Below are positions 1 through 7,155 of a stretch of 9,080 nt of DNA, piece by piece. Made by a program: the position numbers and the translations under genes. The stretch spans positions 1 through 9,080 of the forward strand of contig CAJUDC010000109.1 of assembly GCA_910584955.1 (NCBI GenBank). The letters run 5' to 3'. How positions within the stretch are numbered: the first letter of the stretch is position 1; every line of letters starts with the position of its first letter. The notes below the pieces were generated by a model, which was not told the DNA's origin, searched no databases, and saw only the letters and a list, made by a program, of their open reading frames with translations. This DNA is from an uncultured Paraprevotella sp. Its GTDB lineage: Bacteria; Bacteroidota; Bacteroidia; Bacteroidales; Bacteroidaceae.

Positions 1-3000
1 GGAGCACAAGGCATCACGCGCGTCAGCGGAACGATCTCGGATGATCTGGATGTACTGCCGGGTGTGAATGTCGTTGAGATTGACGGTTCCAACCGTATGG
101 TAAACGCTACGGTGACGGACATGAACGGTAACTTTGTGCTGTCGATCAAGAACCCCAAGAACAAGATCAAGGTAAGTTATATCGGTTATCAGACACAGAT
201 TCTGCCTATTAATAAAACCGTGTTCAAGATCAAATTGAGCGATAAGGCCATTCAGATGACGGAGGCGGTGGTAACGGCTAAGAAGAAGATGCAGACATCC
301 GGTCTGGCTATCCCCGAACGCGAAGTCTCCTTTGCCGCTCAGGGCATCAATGCCAAGGAGTTTGAAGGATTGGGAATCACCTCGGTAGACGAGGCTTTGC
401 AGGGACGTATTGCCGGTCTGGATATCGTGGCCAACTCCGGTGACCTGGGGTCCGGTACGACCATGCGTCTGCGCGGTGCTTCCACCATCAGTACGCTGAC
501 CAGTTCCGAGCCGCTTATCGTAGTGAACGGTAACGTGTGGCAGGTAGATCAGTCCGATTTCGATGTAAGCACGGCCAATGACGAGAAGTTTGCCCAGTTG
601 CTGAACATCAATCCCGAGGACATCGAGGATATTAAAGTGTTGAAGGATGCGGCTGCAACGGCTATCTGGGGATCACAGGGTGCCAACGGTGTGATTGAAA
701 TCAAGACGAAGCGCGGACACCGGGGCAAGGCCCGTGTGAACTACAGCCTGCGTATGACGGGAACGTATCAGCCGAAAGGCATCGACCTGCTGACGGGCGA
801 CCAGTACACCATGTTGTTGAAAGAGAGCTATTTCAATCCGACGCAGAACGACATGGCCGCCAATATCAAGGAACTGAACTATGACGAGCACTTCTCGGAA
901 CACAATATGTATGACAACAATACCGACTGGGTGAAGGAAGTGACACAGGTGGGTCTGCGCCAAAACCATTATGTGGCTGTAACAGGCGGTGACGACAAGA
1001 CGTTGTTCCGTATTTCCGGCGGTTACGACCACGAAACGGGTTCTATCATCCAACAGAAGTTGGACCGCTTCTCCACCCGTATGGCTTTGGACTACTATGT
1101 GAACGACCGTATCAAGATCATCAGTAACTTTGCCATGACGTATACCGATAACCAGCGCAATTATAAAAACCTGTTGGACATCGCTTACAAGAAGATGCCT
1201 AACCTGGCTATCTATGAAGAACCGGTGAACGGTGTGCCTAACGGACGTTATTACTATGTGCTGCAAAGTATGTCGCCGGAGTTCAAAGACGACCAGAAAG
1301 GTTATGATAATCCGCTGGCTACCGCAGAACTCGCCAAAGACCAATATCGTACGTACGACATTACGCCCGAACTGGAACTGGAATATAAATTGTTGGGAAC
1401 CGATGATACCCAGCATCAGCTTACGTATAACGGACGGGTGGTGATGAACATTTTCAATGCCTATACCGACCGCGACTATCCGCGCGAACTTTCTACGCTG
1501 AATTATCTGGAAACCCATCAGTCTTCTTCTTTCAGCAGCAAGAGCCTGGCATTCACTACAACCCACACACTTACGTTCCAGCCTCACTTCAAGAACGAAG
1601 ACCATTATTTGTTGGCGATGGGACGTTTCCAACTTGTGTCGGGTAGTTCCAGCAATCAGTCTACGGATGCCAGCCGTCTGCCGGCCGGTCTGATGTCGCC
1701 TTCTGCGGGTGCGTTGATAACAGGCATGAGCAGCGGGTTCGGACAGTGGAGAAGTTTATATTATACGCTGTCTACCCACTATTCGTACAAGTCACGCTAT
1801 ACATTGGCTTACTCCATGCGTGTGGATGCTACCACGAAATTCGGTCCCGGCAAGCGCTGGGGATATTTCCCAGCCGTATCCGGTCGATGGAACATTATAG
1901 ACGAGCCTTGGATGAAATGGAGCAAGAACTACCTGAAGATGACCATGCTTTCTGTCCGTCCGGGATGGGGTATGGTAGGAAAACAACCGAATGACAACTT
2001 CCTTTATCTGAATAAATACCATGCTTCGAATACGTATCTGGATCTGATCGGTATGTCGCCCGACGGTTTGAAACTGACGGATCTCCGGTGGGAGACGACA
2101 TATACCTGGAACGTGGGTTTCGATCTGGGATTCTTCGACGACCGGCTGAAGATGCAGGTGGAGATTTATAACCAGAAGACGAAAGACATGTTGATGGGGA
2201 ATGCGGGCATAACCAGTATTTACGGTTACGGAGCGTTGAGATACAAGAATGTGGGCGACTTGAAAAATACCGGATGGGAATTCAATATCCAGGGAGAACG
2301 TCTGCTGAAGAAAGGCAAGTTCTCGATGGATGCGAACGTGTCGTTTGCCAATAACCGGAATGTGATCACCAAGATGGACCCCATTATCCTGGAATCGTTG
2401 AATTCCGATTTTGTGGAAGCCAACCGTTCCGTGTTGCAGCGTGTGCAGATAGACAACCCGTTCGGCTCCATTTACGGTTTCCGTTACAAAGGCGTGTATC
2501 AGTATAACTATGAATCGTATAAGCAGATGCTGAAAGAAGGGAAAAGCGTAGACGGAAAGACTTTCCCGATAGCATACAATGCTTCCGGGCAACCCATATT
2601 GGATGATAAGGGGGATCCCGTTCAGATGCGTTTCTGCTACAAGATGGGAAGCGACGGCGCATACCGTTTCAAGGGCGGTGACGCCATTTACGAAGATGTG
2701 AACCATGACGGTAACATCAATCAGCTGGATATTGTTTATTTGGGTAATTCGTTACCCAAGCTGACCGGCGGTTTCGGCTTCCGTCTGCGTTACGACAAGT
2801 GGGCGTTGAATGCACAGTTCAATTATCGTATCGACTATGACATTCTGAATATGGCCCGTCTGGATATGGAAAGCATGATTTCCAACAACAATCAGAGCCA
2901 GGCCGTGAACTATCGTTGGCGCAAGGAGGGCGACGGTGCCAACGGACAGCCGGTACTCCCGCGTGCCATGTACGGTGACAAATCCAACTATAACACTTTG

Positions 3001-3261
3001 ATCAGCGACCGCTTTGTGGAAGACGGTACATTCCTGCGTCTGAACTATTTGCAGTTGTCGTACTCTTTCCCGGAGAAGATGATTAAAAAGGCTGGTCTGA
3101 ACCAGTTGAGTTTCTATGCCAGTGCAAACAATGTGTTCTGTCTGACGAAGTATAGCGGTGTGGATCCGGAAATTGCTTACGGTGGCTTCGGTGTGTCTAC
3201 GGACAATTCCAGAACTCCGCGTTCCAAATCGTACACCTTGGGTATCACGGTAGGATTCTAA
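1..3261 (+). CDS. SusC-like TonB-dependent outer-membrane transporter (5' end missing)
   Basis: The frame is open from base 1, so the GTG at 64 is an internal codon and the true start with the signal peptide lies upstream; 1086 residues are visible. In order: a CarboxypepD_reg-like domain (about codons 6-82, with VSGTISDD, TVTDMNGNF and VSYIGYQT), a TonB-box-like TEAVVTAKKK (codons 87-96), a plug domain (about 105-240) with GTTMRLRGAS, LIVVNG and, from codon 214, LKDAAATAIWGSQGANGVI, then a long beta-barrel. Codons 899-910 form a calcium-loop-like DVNHDGNINQLD, common in SusC proteins. The last residue is Phe in SYTLGITVGF, as expected for a protein inserted by the BAM machinery. By family, it imports large ligands across the outer membrane using TonB energy with a SusD partner, which is the next gene. 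Ligand unknown. An N-terminal STN domain for anti-sigma signalling cannot be excluded because that part is off the window. Confidence 0.95.
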   Translation, partial: GAQGITRVSGTISDDLDVLPGVNVVEIDGSNRMVNATVTDMNGNFVLSIKNPKNKIKVSYIGYQTQILPINKTVFKIKLSDKAIQMTEAVVTAKKKMQTSGLAIPEREVSFAAQGINAKEFEGLGITSVDEALQGRIAGLDIVANSGDLGSGTTMRLRGASTISTLTSSEPLIVVNGNVWQVDQSDFDVSTANDEKFAQLLNINPEDIEDIKVLKDAAATAIWGSQGANGVIEIKTKRGHRGKARVNYSLRMTGTYQPKGIDLLTGDQYTMLLKESYFNPTQNDMAANIKELNYDEHFSEHNMYDNNTDWVKEVTQVGLRQNHYVAVTGGDDKTLFRISGGYDHETGSIIQQKLDRFSTRMALDYYVNDRIKIISNFAMTYTDNQRNYKNLLDIAYKKMPNLAIYEEPVNGVPNGRYYYVLQSMSPEFKDDQKGYDNPLATAELAKDQYRTYDITPELELEYKLLGTDDTQHQLTYNGRVVMNIFNAYTDRDYPRELSTLNYLETHQSSSFSSKSLAFTTTHTLTFQPHFKNEDHYLLAMGRFQLVSGSSSNQSTDASRLPAGLMSPSAGALITGMSSGFGQWRSLYYTLSTHYSYKSRYTLAYSMRVDATTKFGPGKRWGYFPAVSGRWNIIDEPWMKWSKNYLKMTMLSVRPGWGMVGKQPNDNFLYLNKYHASNTYLDLIGMSPDGLKLTDLRWETTYTWNVGFDLGFFDDRLKMQVEIYNQKTKDMLMGNAGITSIYGYGALRYKNVGDLKNTGWEFNIQGERLLKKGKFSMDANVSFANNRNVITKMDPIILESLNSDFVEANRSVLQRVQIDNPFGSIYGFRYKGVYQYNYESYKQMLKEGKSVDGKTFPIAYNASGQPILDDKGDPVQMRFCYKMGSDGAYRFKGGDAIYEDVNHDGNINQLDIVYLGNSLPKLTGGFGFRLRYDKWALNAQFNYRIDYDILNMARLDMESMISNNNQSQAVNYRWRKEGDGANGQPVLPRAMYGDKSNYNTLISDRFVEDGTFLRLNYLQLSYSFPEKMIKKAGLNQLSFYASANNVFCLTKYSGVDPEIAYGGFGVSTDNSRTPRSKSYTLGITVGF

Positions 3262-3264
3262 AGT

Positions 3265-3271
3265 AAAGGAG
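3265..3271 (+). promoter_or_regulatory. Ribosome binding site of the SusD-like gene
   Basis: AAAGGAG is the clearest Shine-Dalgarno-like sequence in the window. In-frame ATG codons lie at 3272, 3275 and 3281. The first two are 0 and 3 bases from this motif, which is too close. The third is 9 bases away, so 3281 is the preferred start. This is inferred from spacing only, and Bacteroidetes ribosomes depend weakly on such sequences. Confidence 0.55.
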
Positions 3272-3280
3272 ATGATGAAT

Positions 3281-5047
3281 ATGAAAAACATGATATATAG
3301 AATAAAAAGAACCACACTGCTGGGGGCGGCTTGTCTGACACTGGCAGGCTGTGCCGACTTCCTGGACATTCTTCCGAAAGACATGGTGACGGAAGATAAC
3401 TTCTGGGATGAGAAAAAAGATGTGGAGCAGATGGTGTTCGGCTGCTATGCCGCCATGCAGTCCGATGCGTTTATTTCGCGCGTGTTGGCATGGGGTGAGA
3501 TGCGTTCGGACAACTTGTATAACGGAACAAAGATACAGGATGAAGGTGGCTTGTATGAGATTATGCGCGAGAACATCCTCTCTACAAACGCATATACCGC
3601 ATGGACGGATGTCTATAACGTGATCAACCGTTGCAATCAGATTATAGCCAAAGCGCCCGAGGTGAGTATGAAAGATCCTACTTATACCTCCAGTGAGGTG
3701 CAGGCCACTATAGCGGAACTGACTACGCTTCGCGCTATGTGCTACTTCTATCTGATACGGGCTTTTAAGGATGTGCCGTATTACACCAACCCGGTCAAAC
3801 AGGAAGATCAGGTAGTGGATTTGCCGGCTTCTTCTTTTGAAACGGTGCTGGACAATATCATTGCCGATGTGGAGGCTGTGCAGAACAATGCGCTGAAAGC
3901 TTATCCGAAGGTGATATACAATACCGGCCGTATCACACAGGATGCCATTCATGCGCTGTTGGCGGATATGTATCTGTGGAAAGGTGACTATCAGAAGGCG
4001 GAGAGCTATTGCCAGATGGTGATCGATTCCAAGTTGGCCAAGTTTGATAAGCAAGCAAACGGGGCGAGCAGTATGGGGATCGGCATGCCTACTTTGATGA
4101 AGCACGAGGATGATCCGACCCGTGGGTATCCGTTGTATCCGAATCACCAAGGGGGTAATTATTACGGGAATGCCTATAACCGGATTTTTGGTGAAGGAAA
4201 CAGTATGGAGAGCATTTTTGAATTGAGTTATGACCCGACGGGAGTGGCCGGAGATACACATGTGGAAAATTCGGCGGTAGGCCGCCTGTTCGGTGAGTTT
4301 ACCGGACGTGACAAATCCAATGCCGGACACGGCTTCCTGGCTCCTCCCGATGTGTTGGGAAGTGACTTGAAGAACCCGACTCCGGTCTATTTCAAGAAAG
4401 AAGATTGCCGGTTCTATGAGAATATTGTGTCGGATCAGGATGCTTCGTCTTTTTCCATACGAAAAGGTGTGTATAAAGATATTACCATTCAGCAGAACGG
4501 TTCGGACTTCAGAGCATCTTCTATGTCGGGAAGGAGCCTTCTGGATGCCAATTGGATTTTTTACCGTCTGACCGACGTTATGCTGATGCAGGCCGAGGCT
4601 TATGCCAATCAGATGGCGGATGACGGCAGCGAGGAAGACGCCGAATTGTTGAAGAAAGCATTCTATCTGGTATATGCTGTCAATACACGTTCGTTTATGG
4701 GAAACACTTCCGGTTCGAACAAGAAACTGCTTCAGCTGGGAGATTATGCCAACAAAGCGGATATATGCAATCTGATATTGAAAGAGCGACAGATTGAATT
4801 GATGTTTGAAGGTAAGCGATGGTTCGACCTGGTTCGTCAGGCCCGTCGTGACGGTAACACACAGATTGTCCGCTCAAAGGTGCAGCCTAAGTTCACCTCC
4901 TCGACAGCAGGAACGGGAACACTCTTTGTGAATATGGAGGCGTTGTATTGGCCTTACAACAAGAATGAGGTGAAATTGAATTCAAGTCTGGAGCAGAAGC
5001 CGTTCTATGCCAATGAGGCCGAAGGTTCCTATGAATCCACAAAATAA
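3281..5047 (+). CDS. SusD/RagB-family surface nutrient-binding lipoprotein
   Basis: 588 residues from the ATG at 3281; starting at 3272 would add three residues. A basic N-terminus, a hydrophobic stretch and the lipobox LAGC give Cys24 as the lipidated residue, followed by ADFLD with an acidic residue at +2, compatible with surface display. Family landmarks follow: TEDNFWDEKKDVEQMVFGCY near the N-terminus; the TPR-like helices LRAMCYFYLIRAFKDVPYY and ALLADMYLWKGDYQKAE; LTDVMLMQAEAYAN; and near residue 498 ILKERQIELMFEGKRWFDLV, the C-terminal SusD signature. The closing ALYWPYNKNEVKLNSSLEQK matches the usual 'lPIP..El..Np.l.QN' ending. Length is normal for the family. By family, it caps the SusC channel extracellularly and captures the ligand. 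It is 19 bases downstream of the SusC-like gene, its evident partner. The bound ligand cannot be read from the sequence. Confidence 0.95.
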   Translation: MKNMIYRIKRTTLLGAACLTLAGCADFLDILPKDMVTEDNFWDEKKDVEQMVFGCYAAMQSDAFISRVLAWGEMRSDNLYNGTKIQDEGGLYEIMRENILSTNAYTAWTDVYNVINRCNQIIAKAPEVSMKDPTYTSSEVQATIAELTTLRAMCYFYLIRAFKDVPYYTNPVKQEDQVVDLPASSFETVLDNIIADVEAVQNNALKAYPKVIYNTGRITQDAIHALLADMYLWKGDYQKAESYCQMVIDSKLAKFDKQANGASSMGIGMPTLMKHEDDPTRGYPLYPNHQGGNYYGNAYNRIFGEGNSMESIFELSYDPTGVAGDTHVENSAVGRLFGEFTGRDKSNAGHGFLAPPDVLGSDLKNPTPVYFKKEDCRFYENIVSDQDASSFSIRKGVYKDITIQQNGSDFRASSMSGRSLLDANWIFYRLTDVMLMQAEAYANQMADDGSEEDAELLKKAFYLVYAVNTRSFMGNTSGSNKKLLQLGDYANKADICNLILKERQIELMFEGKRWFDLVRQARRDGNTQIVRSKVQPKFTSSTAGTGTLFVNMEALYWPYNKNEVKLNSSLEQKPFYANEAEGSYESTK

Positions 5048-5049
5048 TG
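5045..5049 (+). other. Stop/start overlap TAATG joining the SusD-like and first FAS1 genes
   Basis: The SusD-like TAA stop shares its last base with the ATG of the next gene. There is no convincing Shine-Dalgarno sequence just upstream, so re-initiation by ribosomes finishing the SusD-like gene is plausible. An alternative in-frame ATG at 5053 would leave a 5-base gap instead. Confidence 0.6.
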
Positions 5050-7134
5050 AATATGAAACGATATAGAAATAAGATGGCCGTTTTGCTGGCCTTGGTATTG
5101 CCTGTGGGAGGGGGGATGCTGGCAACGAGTTGCAGCGATGATATTCCTTCCGAGAGTTACTATACCTTTACAGGTGAGATGATGAGCGATTATCTGAATA
5201 GCCGAAGCAACTTCAGCGGTTTTGCTCAGATCGTAACGAAAGCCGGTCTGATGGATCAGCTATCGGCTTATGGAGAATATACCTGTTTTGCCCCGACAAA
5301 TGAAGCGGTGAATGCCTATATGACTAAAAAGGGATATTCGTCTGTTGCCGAGATACCGGTGGAGGTTTGCGATACGATTGCACGTACCCATTTGGTGGAT
5401 AAGTTGTACCACACGGTAGATATGACGGGAAACTCTTTGGGATCATTGAATATGTTGGGACGTACCTTGCTGACCAGCCCGGGTTATGTTACGGAACTTC
5501 AGGAAGACGGAAGCGTAGATACGCTGGCTTCGACGATATTGGTGAATAAAACCGCTCTTATCATCCCCGAACTGATGAACGATTCGGTGGAGAACGGTAT
5601 CGTGCAGCCGGTAAATGCCATTATCGAGCCTTCGAAAGGTACGTTGACCAATATCATGCAAGATAATCCGAAAATATCTTTGTTTTATGATGCATTGGTG
5701 GCAACAGGTCTGATCGACTCGATAAGCAAGATTGAGGATTTGAGCTGGGATCCGGCGAAATATCCTAATTTTTATCCCGATGGCAAGATTATCAAATCAA
5801 ACGGACATGATAACCGATGCTATGTACCCGAACGACGTAAATATGGCTTTACGGCCTTTGTGGTGCCCGATTCCATTTTGCGTGCAAGCAAAGGAGAAGG
5901 CGGTTATGAAATCAACAGCCTGAAAGATTTTTATGATTATGCCGTATCGGTGTATCCGGCAGATATGGACTTGCCTTATAATCAATTTACGGAAGAGGCT
6001 TTGACAGACCGTCGTAATCCGTTGAATAAACTGATCGCTTATCATTTGTTGGACCGGCTGGGACTGTACGATCGTCTGACGACCAATTCCACTATCAAAA
6101 CTACGTTGGCGAACCCGACGGAATGGTATAGTACGATGTGCCCGCACACGACAATGAAGATAGAGAAAGCAACTGTGCTTCGTTACGTGGCGTTGGAGAA
6201 TCGTAATAAACTGTATATAAACCGTGCCATGAACGATCGGGGGGGGAATATTGAAGGAAGTATGATTACGCCTACCATTGAAGATGAATACGAACAGATG
6301 GGCGAGAATTGTATTTACTATTATATTGACAAGCTGGTGGATTACGGAACGGAAACAAAAGAAGTTGTATTCAATACCCGTATGCGAATGGATTTGTACA
6401 CCCTGTTCCCGGAACTTATGTCCAATAACATCCGTACGGATTATAATACATTGCCGGAGTCGGAGAACACAACCGGGCGTTATGCCAAGAATTATGTTTT
6501 TCCGCAGGGCTATTTGGATAATGTGAATATCGTAGGCGACGGGTACTTTATTTATCAGTTCTGTCATAATTATTACTGGAGTTATGAAGGGGATGAGTTC
6601 AACTTGAAAGGCGAACAAAGCGATAGTTATGACATTACGTTCAAGTTGCCATCCGTACCCGAAGGTACATACGAGATTCGTCTGGGCTTCGCGGCCACTT
6701 CAACGCGTGGTATTGCCCAGGTATATTTCGATGGTGAAGCGCGCGGTATTCCCTTGGACATGCGTAAGACCGGAACCGATCCATCTATCGGTTGGAAGAA
6801 CCCGACCCAATTATCTGCCGACGAGGATACGGAGAACAAGAAGGAGCTGAAGAATAACGGCTATTACAGAGGCCCGCGTAGTGTATTCAATTTCTCTACT
6901 TCGGGTATTCCCGACGGTTCCATCAATACGGAGAATTATTTCTATAATAATGCCGTTACCATTCGTAAAGTGCTCTGCACGGTTACACTGGATGACCCGA
7001 ACAGAGACCATACGTTGCGTATTCGTTCGGTGTATGCCGAGGGCGGAGCCGAGTTGATGATCGACTATATAGAGATTGTGCCTAAGAGCGTTTATGGTAT
7101 CGAGGGTGAAGGAAAAGGTGAAGATGATTATTAA
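5047..7134 (+). CDS. Fasciclin (FAS1) domain lipoprotein, two FAS1 domains plus C-terminal beta-rich domain
   Basis: 695 residues. The N-terminus is basic and hydrophobic and runs to LATSC, giving Cys29 as the lipidation site; SDD follows at once, resembling the acidic surface-export signal of Bacteroidetes lipoproteins. FAS1 domain A (about 44-195) shows FSGFAQIVTKAGLMDQL, YTCFAPTNEAVNAYM, the helix IARTHLVDKL and the closing NGIVQPVNAII. FAS1 domain B (about 199-433) shows LFYDALVATGLIDSI, then roughly 38 extra residues, then YGFTAFVVPDSIL, LNKLIAYHLLD and ENCIYYYIDKLVDYG. Residues 434-680 contain beta-rich SYDITFKLPSVPEGTYEIRL and end in MIDYIEIVP; this resembles a carbohydrate-binding-like sandwich, but I cannot name the family. 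FAS1 domains in general mediate adhesion or ligand binding. The position after SusD suggests an accessory surface binder, which is inference. Codons 398-400 contain an eight-G run. The start at 5047 overlaps the previous stop; 5053 is possible. Confidence 0.88.
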   Translation: MNMKRYRNKMAVLLALVLPVGGGMLATSCSDDIPSESYYTFTGEMMSDYLNSRSNFSGFAQIVTKAGLMDQLSAYGEYTCFAPTNEAVNAYMTKKGYSSVAEIPVEVCDTIARTHLVDKLYHTVDMTGNSLGSLNMLGRTLLTSPGYVTELQEDGSVDTLASTILVNKTALIIPELMNDSVENGIVQPVNAIIEPSKGTLTNIMQDNPKISLFYDALVATGLIDSISKIEDLSWDPAKYPNFYPDGKIIKSNGHDNRCYVPERRKYGFTAFVVPDSILRASKGEGGYEINSLKDFYDYAVSVYPADMDLPYNQFTEEALTDRRNPLNKLIAYHLLDRLGLYDRLTTNSTIKTTLANPTEWYSTMCPHTTMKIEKATVLRYVALENRNKLYINRAMNDRGGNIEGSMITPTIEDEYEQMGENCIYYYIDKLVDYGTETKEVVFNTRMRMDLYTLFPELMSNNIRTDYNTLPESENTTGRYAKNYVFPQGYLDNVNIVGDGYFIYQFCHNYYWSYEGDEFNLKGEQSDSYDITFKLPSVPEGTYEIRLGFAATSTRGIAQVYFDGEARGIPLDMRKTGTDPSIGWKNPTQLSADEDTENKKELKNNGYYRGPRSVFNFSTSGIPDGSINTENYFYNNAVTIRKVLCTVTLDDPNRDHTLRIRSVYAEGGAELMIDYIEIVPKSVYGIEGEGKGEDDY
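5110..5115 (+). repeat. G6 homopolymer in the signal peptide of the first FAS1 lipoprotein
   Basis: Six consecutive G bases fall in the codons for the glycine stretch of the signal peptide, just before the lipobox. The frame is intact as written. Six is short for a contingency tract, so this is recorded mainly because a longer run occurs later in the same gene. Confidence 0.6.
6239..6246 (+). repeat. G8 homopolymer inside the second FAS1 domain
   Basis: Eight consecutive G bases read as Arg-Gly-Gly (residues 398-400) in the in-phase form. Adding one G brings TGA into frame at 6252-6254; losing one G brings TGA into frame at 6263-6265. Either slip would cut the protein within domain B and remove the C-terminal domain. 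The run is the longest homopolymer I noticed in the window. It may be a slippage site, a sequencing-error hotspot, or simply tolerated glycine codons. Confidence 0.75.
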
Positions 7135-7142
7135 TCGTTTGC

Positions 7143-7149
7143 AAAGAAG
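7143..7149 (+). promoter_or_regulatory. Weak ribosome binding site of the second FAS1 gene
   Basis: AAAGAAG lies 6 bases before the ATG at 7156, inside the 21-base gap after the first FAS1 gene. It is purine-rich but not a strong Shine-Dalgarno match. No hairpin terminator is present in the gap, so the transcript probably reads through. Confidence 0.35.
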
Positions 7150-7155
7150 TATATC

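Noticed and set aside
64..66. GTG at 64 as the start of the SusC-like protein
   Set aside because: The frame is open upstream to base 1 and encodes the first strands of the CarboxypepD_reg-like domain (VSGTISDD), so this codon is internal.
1347..1358. Perfect 12-base palindrome TCGTACGTACGA
   Set aside because: It is inside the SusC-like barrel coding sequence, and about two such 12-mers are expected by chance in 9 kb, so an operator role is not supported.
673..1632. A 319-codon minus-strand open frame opposite the SusC-like gene
   Set aside because: Same reasoning: opposite a clear plug and barrel region, rich in Val/His/Arg, no domain and no plausible start context.
1792..2706. A 304-codon minus-strand open frame opposite the SusC-like barrel
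   Set aside because: Antisense shadow of the barrel coding region, with no recognisable motifs.
3245..4330. A 361-codon open frame on the minus strand opposite the SusD-like gene
   Set aside because: It lies wholly opposite a well-supported family member, has low-complexity His/Ile/Arg-rich content and no recognisable domain. It is a by-product of codon use on the sense strand.
5797..6618. A 273-codon minus-strand open frame opposite the first FAS1 gene
   Set aside because: It lies entirely antisense to the FAS1 B domain and has Ile/His-rich composition with no motifs.
7138..7145. TTTGCAAA palindrome in the gap between the FAS1 genes, with a TTTG resembling the Bacteroides promoter element
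   Set aside because: It is too short for a terminator hairpin, and the 21-base gap cannot hold a spaced -33/-7 promoter on its own. No promoter is called.
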